Shown here one piece after another: positions 10,478 through 21,610 of a stretch of 64,000 nt of DNA (its first letter is position 1; each line of letters starts with the position of its first letter). The notes beneath the pieces are model-generated. The model searched no databases and was not told where the DNA came from. It worked only from the letters and a program-made list of their open reading frames with translations. Position numbers and translations under genes: made by a program. The stretch comes from Zasmidium citrigriseum (lineage: Eukaryota > Ascomycota > Dothideomycetes > Mycosphaerellales > Mycosphaerellaceae): the NCBI GenBank assembly GCA_002786025.1, contig NHNW01000030.1:1-64000 (forward strand), written 5' to 3'.

Positions 10478-10683
10478 TATTATAGGGTAGTAGGAACGAG
10501 GGTTACGTATAGGGTTTTAAACTATCGAGAGATAGAGTTTCTAAGAAGAGCGCGAGAGGCGCGGGCTATTTAAGAGAATACTAAGCTACTAGTAAGCGTT
10601 AGGTACGTAATAAGCGGGGTTAGATAAATAGCTACGCGACGCGCTCGTAGTTAGATAAATAGCTACGCGACGCGCTTATAATA
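10478..10683 (-). repeat. 3' LTR of the chromovirus
   Basis: 206 bp beginning TATTA and ending TAATA, i.e. the usual TG...CA ends after RIP. It contains a 31-bp tandem duplication (10619-10649 and 10650-10680, units starting GTTAGATAAATAGC). It differs from the other LTR at five positions, all transitions. Confidence 0.9.
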
Positions 10684-10685
10684 GT

Positions 10686-10697
10686 ACCCCCCCCTCT
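10686..10697 (-). other. Polypurine tract of the chromovirus
   Basis: On the minus strand the sequence reads AGAGGGGGGGGT and lies two or three nt from the left LTR. This is the expected place and composition of the plus-strand primer site, and it supports the minus-strand orientation of the element. A short (CTATAT)n run follows at about 10733-10757. Confidence 0.7.
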
Positions 10698-13600
10698 ATT
10701 AAAGGAGCTCCTACGACGTCTAAGAGCTATGTCTATATCTATATCTATATCTATATCGTATACTTTAGACGGTAATAGTAGCGGCTCGCCCGAGGGGTTA
10801 AGGCGGCCGCGTATATTAGTTAAGTTATTATATATAGAGGCGAGTAGTCTAGCTAAGCGCTAGTCGCTACGGCGCGGAAGTGTAGTTATATATAGAGTAG
10901 CTAGGTCCTATATACTAGTACTAGTTACGACGTTACTATTATTAGTACTATAGTTAGATATAAAGTCGTTACTAGTTAGTATAGCGAGGCTATACTATTA
11001 TAGAGGTGCTAGCTCGTATACTCGAGGCCTAGGCTTATCTAGGTACCGCTAATAGAAAGTATCGATACTCTTCTTATAGCTAGGTAATAGGTTATTCTAA
11101 GGTTCTTCTATTATCTCGTCGTATCCCTTCTACTTAATCTTATAGTACACTTTATAATACTTAACGCGTAAGTCTACTACCTCTTAGACTTCCTATTCGT
11201 TAGAGCTAAGGTTATCTTTAGAGTCGAGTTATATAGGCGGCGGAGGATCTTACGTTTACCTAGGTAGCGGGTCGTTCGTATAGAGCTAGAGGATAGAGGT
11301 ATAATAGATATTATAGATAGTTATACCTACACTAAGTTTCAGGCGATATAACTATTAGCTAATAGGTTTAATAACCTTAAATAGACCGAGGAACTTATTA
11401 TTAAGCTTCTTCGTAGGTCGCGTAGTTCTAATATTATAGGTATCGAGCTAGACTATATTACTAGCTCTATATACTAGCGTAGTAGCCCTTCTTATATTAG
11501 CCGTATTAGTGTATTAGGCTTACGTAAGTACGTACTACGCTATTAATTCCTCGAGTCTCTCCTTACGGAGTTACTCGAGTATAGACTAGAGGTACGTCTA
11601 TATATCGCGTATATTATCGACTAGTTCGTCTACTACTTATACGTAAGGAAGCTAGGAGTTAGGGACTTAAGGTAGCGCTACAAGTAAGTAAAATTCTATA
11701 CGTGAATATCGTCCGTAGTTCGTAAAGAAGAGCGTTATACCCGTACTTACTAATTCGTAATTATTAAGAGCAAACTCGGCGGAGGGTAGTATTACGACCT
11801 AGTTATCTTACTAATAGTTAATAAATACTCTTAGATACTACTCGAGGGTTTAGTTTATACGTTTAGATTAACCGTTAGTCTTAGAGTAGAAGGCAGTAGA
11901 GATATTCTATATAATACTAAGACGAGTATATAGACGCTTAAAAAAGGTGCTAATCTACTAGGTACTATAGTCTAATATTATAACCTTAGGTAGCCCGTAA
12001 ATACTAAAGATATACTTATAAAAGAGGTTAGTAGCGTACTTAGCTTCTAGGCTCGTTATAGGGATTAGTCTAACCTACTTAGTAAGTATATTAGTAACTA
12101 TTATAACGTACTTATAGATTACTCTAGTTTCGGTATCCTTACTAGTAGGTAGCTTAATAATAAAGTCTACTAACAAGTATTTCTATTCGCTTCTAGGGGT
12201 AGGTATAGCTAATAAGGTACCTTGTTTCTTAAGTCTTAATAAATTAGCTCGTCGATAGGTATAACAGTTCCTATAGTATTATATAATATCTATAGATATT
12301 AGGGGCTAGAAGAGGTTCTATCTTCGTACTAGTTCGAATATCCTTATAGGTCCTTAGTAGCTAGCTACTTACAAGTCGTAGTACCGCTAGACGATCCGGG
12401 TACGGAGGTTCTTATACTTAGGCACATAGAGACGCTTATTAATATAGAGACGGTTAAGTACTACTTCGTAGTTAGAGGCTTCGATTTTCTGTCGCTAAAT
12501 CTAGGTATTAGATTTTCTAGCGGCTAAGTCCCTACTAAGTTTCTTAATACGAGTAGCGACACTTAGTTACGCGTATACTTATTATAGTATAGACTCCTCC
12601 GAGTTATTAGTGTTACTAACTACGTCGCTATCCCCGTCCTTAGAAGGCGTATTGTCCTTAATAGGCACTCCTCCGTCTTCGTCGTCTATATTAGAGACAG
12701 AGGGGGGTTAGTACTAAGTACTCGAGTCGGAGTCGGCTTGTATCGTAAACTATATAATAATATCGAGGTTATATAGCTTAAGAATCGTTTACTATTAGTA
12801 TTAAAGGCGAGCGTCGGTAATAGTACTAGGTAGATCTTATAAGCGTCTTATTAAGCTATCTAGCTTCTGTCCTTATTTACCTAGTTAGTACGTAATCTTA
12901 AAATTAAACTAGCTAAGGAACTCTACCTAGCGAGCCTATCGGCGGTTAAGCTTCTTCGTAGTTATAAAGTACTCGAGATTCTTATAATCTAATAGAACTC
13001 GGATAGGCTCGTTATAGCCTATAAGTTCTAGCTACTATTCTTCGAAGGCTTTAACGATAGTAAGTAGCTCCTTATCGTATATATCGTAGTTATATTCCTA
13101 GGGATTTATCTTCTTTAAGTAGAAGGCTACTAGGTAGAGGATACTATCTTCTCCTTTTTACGATAGAACGCTAGCTATTACCTAGTCGGAGGTATTAGTT
13201 TCTACTTATACGGGTAGGTCGGGGTTAAAATATACTAGTATTAGAGCACTCGTAAAACGACGCTTAAGTTTATCGAAGGCGCGTTAGTAACGGTCGGTCT
13301 AATAGAACGGAATATCCTTCTTTATTATATCTATTAATAGTATAGTAACTCTAGAGAAGGAGTTAATAAATCGACGATAGAAGCCTACGAATCCTAGGAA
13401 AGCGAGGATATCTTTAGTATTACGTAGTATAACCTAGTACTAGATTACTTCCACCTTAACTAGGTCTATCTTAATACCTTCGGTAGTAATAATAAGACTA
13501 AGGTACTTAACTTTCTTAACGTTAAATTCGTACTTATCGATATCGATAGGGAGTCTAGCGTCTCTTAGCTTAATAAGGACTTGCTAAACTTTCTACTAAT

Positions 13601-16600
13601 AGTCTTCGAGTAATCTAGATATATAGATTAGGACATTATCTAGATAGATAGTAACAAAGTTATTAAGGAACTCCCGTAGAACGCTATTAACGTATCGTTA
13701 CTAAGAGCTAGGCCTATTATAGAGGCTAAATAGTAGGACTTTATATTAGTATAGGCTATAGCGTATAATAAAGGCGGTTATTTATTCGTCGCCCTTACGG
13801 ATACGAAGATTATTAAAGGTAGTAATAATATCGAGTTTCGTAAAGTACGTAGCCTTATAAAGTCGGTCTAGAGTTTCTCGAAGTAGGGGAATAGGGTACC
13901 TATCCTTAATAGTAAGAGCGTTAATACCTCGGTAGTCTATATATACTCTTAACCTACTACTAGGTTTCGTAACGATTAATATAGGTAAGGCGTATCTTAA
14001 ATTAGACTTCTTAATTATACCTTAGGCGAGTCTATTGTCGATATACTTCTTAACTACTACTAGTTACTTAGGGCTTATAGCGTATACTTTCTTATAGAGG
14101 ATCTTAGCTCTAGGCTTAAGATTAATAGCGTAATCTAATAGCCTATACTCGGGTATAGTAAACTCGGTTTTATATTTAAAGGTATCGGCTAGGTCGTAGT
14201 AGACTAGGGGCAGTTTTGCGCGCGGATTAGTTTTATTAGAATTTATAAACTTCTTAATATCTTTAGGCGAGAGGGTATTAAGAGCTTCGTCTACGGCGAG
14301 TATAAAGGATTTTATATACTCGTCGTTATTAGCTTCCTAGTTAGAGAGGTCTTTAGGCTATAGGATAGAGAGTCGTTCTAGATATACCCTCGCTAGCTTA
14401 ATAAAGGCGTTAGCGCTAACGAAGTATATATCGAGGTTAGGGTTAGGATCTAGTTTAGCTTCGGCGGGTTAAGCGCTCTCGTAGACGTACGACCGATTAT
14501 TAGTGTTAATAGTTACTATATATAGCCTACTACTATAGTTATATAGGCGGTATTATTCGGAGTTAAAGGTAATCGTTTACTTATTAAAGTCGAGCTAAGG
14601 ATTATACTCCTTAAACTAAGATATTCTAATAATAAGGTTATACTAATCTAGATTAGTAATATAATAGAGTCCTTAATTAGTATAACTTCTAATAGTTATA
14701 GTAATTATAGCTATATAAGTAAGTTAAGTTCGATAGCCGTTAGCGAGGTAGAGGTTCTTTAGTAAGGAAAGACGGAAGGTTAGTAACTTATATACGCGAA
14801 CGAAGGAAGAATAAACGAAGAGGGCTAAACTACTAGTATCTAATAGGGCTTTAGCTTTTAGATTTCCTACTACTACTACTAAACTTATATATATAAGATA
14901 TCGACTATACTTAGGTTCGACTAAGATAGATTAGTATATCGTAGTTATAGTAGCGGAGGCATAGAAGATAGTAGTAGTATAGGAGATATACTCCTCGTAA
15001 TCTCGTATATATTACTACTTCTATTCTAGTTAGGGTATACTCTTCGGTTAGGGTTTAGGTTCGTATTCTTCTTCGTATATTCGGGCCTTATTAACGCGAC
15101 TTTGTTATAAGGCTAGGTATTTCCCTACTCGGAGCCGTTAGTAATTATTAGGCGCTCTAGAGGTACTTCGATCTACTAGGCTTACTCGTTATTTATAGCG
15201 TTAAGCGCGACGTTAGCCGTATAGGCGTTAGCTTCGGTATATAGAGTATTAACGGATATATCCCTATATATAAAACGTCCCTTATCTTAATAAAGGATAT
15301 AGCGCGTATTAGTACTAGTATAGCTAGGCTCTCGGTATCGGAAGTACTTGTTTTACTATCTTAAGACCTAACGGTCTACTTCGGACAACTTAGGGAGGCC
15401 TTTATACTTACGGGGGATAATACGCGTCGGGGTACTATATTAGCGTCGTCTAGAGCCTACGTTACTATTAGCGCTAGTACCTTAGTTATTATTAGAGCGT
15501 CGATTGCCTCCGCTATTACTAGCTCTACCGTTATTATTACTTAGACTAGGGTTTATACTCTTTATAGTCTAATAAGTATCTTCCTCTGTCTTTACTACCT
15601 TATAGAACTTATTAAACGATATATATTAGAAGTGCTTTATCTCCCGTATATAGACCTTATTAAGCTTAAGCTATAGTTCGTAGGTGTTAAGTTCCTTTAT
15701 TACTTTTACGAGGAGGGAGTAGTAGATAATAATAAACTCGGAGAAGGGTTAGCCTTCCTTCTATTAGATCTAAGTTAACTTAGTAGCTACTTTAAGAGCT
15801 ATATCTCGCTCGCCGAAGTTAGAATTAAGTTTAGTCTATATATCGTCGAGGGACTACTAGGTGTTCTCGGAGTATAGGTTAATTAGCTCCTAAGGCGTAC
15901 TCTTAGTACGTCTTAGGACGTAGTCGAAGATCTCTTAGAGGTTAGTAGATTCGTCGAACTAGGCGGTAATCTTACTAGTTATCTACTTACGCTAGACCTT
16001 ATACTTAGGTATCTTACTATCGAAGATATTAGGATCTAGGAACTTCGTATTTCGCTTAGAGTAGAAATATATACTAGTAGTACTAGTATAAGTAGGAGTA
16101 GCGGAAGTTACGCGTACGAAGAGGTAAGCGGGTATAGACTATATACGTTATATCGTTAGAGCGGTAGTTAACGTACTATTACGTATTTATTCGAGGCGAC
16201 TTATTAGTAGTAGTATAGGAGTAGAGGCTGTAGCGTTCGTAACTATTAGCTAGGCCTTAACGTTATCGAGTTTATCTCGTAGGTTAGAGATTTCTTAGTT
16301 CTTATCGCTAATAATACGCTAGTGTTCTCTAAATAAGTTATCGCTCTCTTTCTCGGCTTCCTTACTCTTTCTAAGGGCCTCGTTAAGCTTATTAGTAACT
16401 TCTCGAATACGCTTCTCCCTATTATTATTAACGATAGCTTAAGCGAGATCGTCTTAAGTATTAGCTAGCTCTTACTATAGATCCTATACTTACTCTTCTA
16501 GGTCGTCGCGCTTCTCCTTTAACTTCTAGTATTTATTAGCGAGGTTATAGATACTATAGTACTAGAAGCGGGGGCGATCTTAGACGACTCGGAGGAAGGT

Positions 16601-17258
16601 ATTAGAGCCGTGTACTTGAAAGTTAGTAGCGGCTACGTTCGAGAGTTCTTCTAGGAGCTAGGTAATAGTACGTTCGTTATAGTATAAGGAAAGGTTAATA
16701 CTAGTACCGTCTCTACTACGGCGTACTATATTCTAGAGGAACGTATCTTTACTATCGGCGTCTTTATCGGATTCGGTGTTATCTAGTCTATTAGTAGCTC
16801 GAGTTACTAGTCTCTACTATATTAAATCGCGGAGGCGGCTATTCGAGTAGGAGCGAGCGCGTTAATATACTAGCTCGTCGTAATCTTAGGTTTAAGACTT
16901 AGGAAAAGGCGTAACTAGTATACTATTACTATCTATAAGCCTATAGCGGGTAGAGTATAAGGCGGGGATACCTAATATACTAGGCTAGCTAGGCTAGCTC
17001 TTCTAAGCCTATACTTATAGAAGTTTCTAGGCGATCTAATTACTAGCCTTCCTCTTCTACTCTTCTAGCTTAGTAGTCGAGTATTAGCGGTGTTAGAGTT
17101 CGTAGTCGGATAGTTACCGCTAGGGCTAATATAGTTCGAGGTCGTATAATTACTAGGTGTCTATATAAGGCGGCGTGTTTTCGTAGGTCGAGGTACGCTA
17201 GTAAGGCGTATAGCGGCGTAGAGTATATTACTCTACGCGATTAAATAGTCTCTCGAAC

Positions 17259-17464
17259 TATTATAGGGTAGTAGGAACGAGGGTTATATATAGGGTTTTA
17301 AACTATCGAGAGATAGAGTTTCTAAGAAGAGCGCGAGAGGCGCGGGCTATTTAAGAGAATACTAAGCTACTAGTAAGCGTTAGGTACGTAATAAGCGGGG
17401 TTAGATAAATAGCTACGCGACGCGCTCGTAGTTAGATAAATAGCCACGCGACGCGCTCGTAATA
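17259..17464 (-). repeat. 5' LTR of the chromovirus
   Basis: 206 bp, about 98% identical to the left LTR. The differences are C/T or G/A only, for example AGCCACGCG here against AGCTACGCG on the left, consistent with uneven RIP after insertion. It contains the same 31-bp tandem duplication. Confidence 0.9.
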
Positions 17465-18881
17465 CTTAATTAACGCCTCGATATTTTCGCTAGCTTCTCT
17501 ACTAATATAAGCCTAGTCTATTATATTAATTACCCTAATAGTTCCTAGTAAACTTAGTATTAAATACGAGTATAGAGAGTAGAGAAAGGCTTTATTAGAA
17601 GGACGGACTAGGATAAGGTTCTTAGCGTATAATTTAATATATAGCTCGGCCCTATAGTAGAGAATAAAGAATCTTAACTCGCGTTAAGAGGCGGATAGTA
17701 GGATTTACTAAGGACTACCTCTTAAGTCCTATAAGTTCTAGCTAGCTATTCTATAGAATACGTTAGTAGAAGAGAGAAGACTAAGCTTCTTTAACTACTA
17801 TAGTACTAAACTATTACCTTCTTATTATCTCTATATTATCCTATATACTATTCTATAGAGACTCTTACTTTTATCCCGCCCTAGAGGTATTAGTTACTAC
17901 TAGCCTAGTAAGACTTAATCGCGATAGTAGAGAACCTAGAATCTAACTTTCGTTTATAAGTAAGAACTCGTTTTACGTAATATAGTATAGGACTAGGGGT
18001 ATCTTACGCTCTCTTTTACCTTCTATAGATACTTTTAGCTTTATCTACTACTAGTAGCGATTAATAAAGTTAGATCTAATAGTACTATACTCGCCTACCC
18101 TCTATAAGAATTTTAAGTATATAGCTATAGACTTATTATATTCTCTAAGAGAAGATAGTTAGTCCTTAGCTATAAGGCTAATATACTATAATACTATATA
18201 GATAGAGTTTACTATTCGATAAGGATATACGTCTTCTATTTCTATAGCTATAAGATATAATAGGTAGAGCGAGGCGTTCGTCTAGAGCTTAGCTCTCTAT
18301 ACGAAATCTAGTATAATAGGGATTAAGGCTAGATAGCTTAGATAAGTAAGGTTTAGAGGGAAGCCGATTATACGATATTTTATAGTTAGAGAATAAGTAG
18401 GTAGTAACCTACTATAACGACTCGTAGATAGTATTCGTTAAAATATACTATAGTATCTAAGCCTAGAAAGGAAAAAGAGGTATATAGCCTTATTAGAATT
18501 ATTAATCTACTAATGTACTACCTACCCCGTCTCCGAGATAGTAGATGCTAATATTAATATCGTCTCTTAGTATCTAAGAGAAACCTTTAGCGCGGATAAC
18601 GTCCTTATTTTATACCCTATAACCGTCTAGTAGGATTGACTCTAGCCTTACAAAGGCAATGAACCTTGTCTCCTTATTCATATCTCGCATTCAACCGAAA
18701 GCACCCCTAGGCACGATTTATCACATAGTTATGTAATAGTACTAAGATGTTTTAAAAGGTCCGCAGAAGTCTTACGAATTCCAGATTCCTGCTCGTCTAG
18801 ACTCGATCCCCTCTGCAGTCAAACACTATATTAATTCAATCCGCTAACGACCGCTCACCGCCGACTACGAAAACACTCGCT

Positions 18882-19070
18882 ATGAAATCCCTTATCCTTA
18901 TCCTCTTTACTTTTCTTGCCGCCTCCGCCCAAGCCCAAGTTATCTGCAATGAACTAGGATGCTTTCAAACCGGTTAGCCGGCCAAGTGTAATCCCTCCGA
19001 TCCTTATTGCAATGGTAGCGGTCCATTCAAACGCGAAGAGGCGAAGAAGGCTTCAGGTTGGACCGCGTGA
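18882..19070 (+). pseudogene. WTA-tail peptide family member 3, disrupted by one TAG
   Basis: From the ATG at 18882 a signal peptide (MKSLILILFTFLAASAQA) leads into QVICNELGCFQTG, then an in-frame TAG at 18975-18977, then PAKCNPSDPYCNGSGPFKREE and a tail ending ASGWTA before TGA at 19068. Cys spacing around the stop (GC, eight residues, C) equals that of member 5, so no base has been lost. The TAG is what CpA-to-TpA (from a Gln codon) or TpG-to-TpA (from a Trp codon) would give, which is the RIP direction. The start lies only about 240 nt from the RIP island. An intron with donor GTAAGA at 19077 and CACTAACAG near 19108-19116 follows the stop. The frame is otherwise complete (62 codons plus stop). 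Confidence 0.68.
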
Positions 19071-19116
19071 AACAAAGTAAGAGTCCTCTACAACGGGTTG
19101 ACATGGACACTAACAG

Positions 19117-20144
19117 ATGTCATCAAGATCGAGTGGCATTCCATGTTAAAGTGGTTTGGATGCCGGTGTGGGATTACTTTGCCTTCTCATAGGTCGTATG
19201 GTGACTAACCAACGACCTGGTCTTATTGAAATGGAAATCAGGTACAATCGCAGGTGCTCATCGCCGCGAGGAGGCCGTGGCAGGTTTGACGGAAATGGAC
19301 AAGCAGTCAATCCTACGCACTCTTTAGAATCAAATTCACGGCACTATGTGACCGCACATACTCGAGGTACGGTTTTCATGAGCATACACCCGAAATGAAT
19401 TCTTGACTTAAACAAACGACGGTCCTGGCTTTTGGCATAGTAGCAACCCTCCATGATGCATGCTGCTTTCTACGATCGGCAGGGCCATACAGTCTTGGGG
19501 TTTTAAGTGAGAATGAAGACAGAATTCTTTGAGGGAACGAAACGACGTTTAATCTAAGTAGAGTGGGCTGCATCGAGCGGTATGTCGCTGGTAAAGGTGA
19601 TCTTCTTACGGTCTTGGGCGCAGTCGAATTCATGTCGTTGCAGTATGCCTGTCCGTCTAGAGCGGCGGCGAGATCTCGAGTCGATCGTCTCGTCCCTTCA
19701 ACTGTCACTTCTATCAACTATCGCTCTGAGCCCGAAGCCATAACTGAGTCAGAGTTCATGAGAACAAAACTCGCCCATCTTCAGCCCGCGGATCGGGCGA
19801 TCTTGGGACAGCATATACTTGCAACTGCGATACAGCTGTATCCTTACCTGGTGTATTGAGCCCTTACGTACCTTTTTGTCGTTTGTGACACTCGAGCACC
19901 ATGGAAACATCCAACCCTCACGACTGTAACTCGCCACAGATTCAAGCTCTTGCATGTCAAGTGTTTTGCGTTTGCTCAAAACCTGTTTCTCCAGGTGTGC
20001 TTGACGGCAGATACCGTTCCTCCAGACCACCTCATCTCGTGTATAGATATACAGACCCAGGACCGCTCATTCGAGTGTCAACTCATCTTCCTTCAACGCC
20101 ATTTACATCTTGAAGCCATTGAATTGAATCACAGGCTTGAAACC
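19117..20144. other. Spacer between peptide genes 3 and 4
   Basis: About 1 kb of normal composition. Small open frames on both strands show no signal peptide, Cys pattern or recognisable domain. I see nothing else in it. Confidence 0.45.
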
Positions 20145-20357
20145 ATGAGATACATTGCTCTCTTTCTCTTCTCGACATCGGCCGTGGCACTGGGCCAAAC
20201 TTGTGGGCCAACCGGCTGCATGAATGGCAACAAGCCGCCAACCTGCCCTCCAGACGATCCTAACTGCAACTGCGCTCCAAACGATCCCCTCTGCCTCGGC
20301 GGTCAACCGCCTAAGGGTGAAGAGGTTGGCAACGCTGCTGTGGTCTGGACTGCGTAA
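20145..20357 (+). CDS. Small secreted peptide precursor, WTA-tail family member 4
   Basis: 70 residues from the ATG at 20145. An upstream in-frame extension exists but lacks a signal peptide at its start, so the internal ATG is preferred. The signal peptide is MRYIALFLFSTSAVALG; the core is QTCGPTGCMNGNKPPTC then PPDDPNCNCAPNDPLC. Gly-rich QPPKGEE replaces the Lys-Arg site seen in members 1, 3 and 5, so kexin cleavage is doubtful here. The tail ends AAVVWTA. CGPxGCxNGNxP and CPPDDPxC are shared with member 5, its closest relative. A possible intron (donor GTACGC at 20361) starts three nt after the stop, as in the other members. Unknown function. Confidence 0.68.
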   Translation: MRYIALFLFSTSAVALGQTCGPTGCMNGNKPPTCPPDDPNCNCAPNDPLCLGGQPPKGEEVGNAAVVWTA

Positions 20358-20407
20358 AAGGTACGCCTTTCGATGGTGGCTGTTGAGGGAGTTCGATGCA
20401 TTAATAG

Positions 20408-20830
20408 GAAGGTCCAGGCCAACTTCGCTTGAAACGATCGAGAAGGTAGAAAGAGCAAGTGCTAGATCCTGTTTGGTACTTCAGGTGGGTGCCACTCTGC
20501 TTTAGGGGTCGGGATAGAGACCTAATTTTACTCGAAGATCAGCGCGAATGAATATTCAATTTCATACTCCAGCGTCGGACATTCTATGTAGCTGACTTAT
20601 CGACGCAAGAGAAGCGGAATGAAGCTGCGAGATGAATGCTCGATCTCTTTTTCATGGCGATCTCCCAAGGCTGATAACCTTCGTCCAGTTGATCTCAGAG
20701 CGCTCCAATGCTCGCAGTCGTACGAATATTCCATGTGAGTCGTCAGCCATCTACACGAGCTCCACGGCGCAGAAACGTACCTGAATCAATGATTCCCTTA
20801 ACGCACAGAAGCAAATCCTTCTCTCCTTTT
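20408..20830. other. Gene-free stretch downstream of peptide gene 4
   Basis: About 0.4 kb with no supported gene. It lies between the 3' ends of two convergent genes and probably contains both 3' UTRs. Confidence 0.45.
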
Positions 20831-21064
20831 TCATATTCCGGTATAGTGACACTCCCCATCATCAGCACAATAAAATCCCTCCGGACAGCCCAAAAGCCAC
20901 TGGTTCCCGCACGCCTGTCGCACGACCAACTTGGCCGGTTCGCCGCTGGGATCGATGCATTGTCCGGCGATGCAGAGGAAGTCTGGCGGACAGCCGGGAC
21001 AGAGAGCTTGGGGGCTTGCGAGGATGCCCGGGAGGAGGCAGAGAAGCATTGATAGGGCTAGCAT
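20831..21064 (-). CDS. Small secreted Cys-rich protein with duplicated Cys module
   Basis: 77 residues from the ATG at 21064. A hydrophobic signal peptide (MLALSMLLCLLPGILAS) is followed by a mature part with nine cysteines. Two similar modules can be aligned: CPPDFLCIAGQC and CPEGFYCADDGEC, each of the form C-P-x-x-F-x-C-x(3,4)-C. There is no WTA tail and no Lys-Arg site, so it is not a member of the neighbouring peptide family. It sits on the opposite strand between members 4 and 5. A TATAAACC sequence on the minus strand about 105 nt upstream may be its TATA box. The function is unknown; small size, secretion and Cys content fit an apoplastic effector or an antimicrobial protein. Confidence 0.65.
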   Translation of the reverse strand: MLALSMLLCLLPGILASPQALCPGCPPDFLCIAGQCIDPSGEPAKLVVRQACGNQWLLGCPEGFYCADDGECHYTGI

Positions 21065-21610
21065 CGTATTCGGTTTCGCAACGAGGTTGAGGTTGAAAAC
21101 AGGATGCGAAGATTGAGAGGAGTTTGGATTTGAGGGAAGTTGATTTCATCCGGTGGGAGGGTGAGGTGGTTTATATGTTGTGGAGTGAAACATGATCGTC
21201 CTATAGTTGCTACTATATACGTATCGTCTACAATCGAACGATTATCTGTTCATGTTGACGATCATTCGCATTGGTGCGTGAGCGAGCTCTTCGCTTTAGT
21301 GCGAGGCTCAGCCTGGTTAGAGTTTGATGCAACAGGCTAACCCCATCTCCAGCAACATTCTATCACCAACATTATCGAAAGCATCTTCGAAAATAGTGTA
21401 CTCCTAGACAGTGCAGTTGTAGACCGGACTTTCAACTTTCCCCGTTCCAGCGATGACTTCTTCAGCGCACAGCTATAAAGCAATGGTATCCCCTGAGAAC
21501 CACATAAAGCCCAGAGCTCCTCTCCCAATTCAACTCTCCATCTTCACAACCAGTCCGCCGACCTTCGAACACGACGACGATTCGTCTTAAGTCCACCTAC
21601 AACCTCGACA
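21065..21610. promoter_or_regulatory. Divergent promoter region between two small secreted genes
   Basis: 545 nt between the minus-strand Cys-rich gene and peptide gene 5. It contains TATAAAC (minus strand, near 21170) and GCTATAAAGC (plus strand, near 21472), each about 105-140 nt before the ATG it would serve, and a pyrimidine-rich leader before 21611. Confidence 0.5.

Larger units (their letters stand above)
10478..17464 (-). mobile_element. RIP-inactivated Ty3/Gypsy chromovirus (LTR retrotransposon)
   Basis: The element is 6987 bp, bounded by 206-bp LTRs and flanked by a perfect 5-bp duplication, CTTAA (10473-10477 and 17465-17469). Coding order on the minus strand, still legible despite stop codons, is: gag zinc knuckle of CX2CX4HX4C spacing with Cys turned to Tyr (about 15302-15350); aspartic protease KALLDT-type motif (about 14820-14860); reverse transcriptase with the YLDD box changed to YLDN (about 13620-13665) and the typical EF-VKKVKYL...EGIK motif (about 13440-13540); RNase H (about 13140-13240); integrase VDFI-KLPTS motif (about 12080-12215); and a chromodomain with YYKI-stop-KGYDE (about 11075-11215). 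A polypurine tract lies next to the left LTR on the minus strand. I could not assign a tRNA primer site. The element is dead by mutation. Confidence 0.9.
9930..18645. repeat. RIP island, about 8.7 kb
   Basis: Throughout this block CpA and TpG are almost eliminated, whereas CpG, TpA and CpT/ApG remain frequent, so the overall composition is only moderately AT-rich. No open frame of useful length survives. It contains the LTR retrotransposon at 10478-17464. The flanks, 9930-10477 and 17465-18645, are equally RIP-mutated but outside the LTRs, so they are remains of at least one other repeat into which the retrotransposon inserted. I could not identify that older repeat. The right boundary is sharp, at about 18610-18660. 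Confidence 0.85.

Noticed and set aside
10478..17464. Gene cluster or satellite DNA as explanation of the low-complexity island
   Set aside because: LTRs, target duplication and ordered retrotransposon domains explain it; the repetitive look comes from CpA loss.
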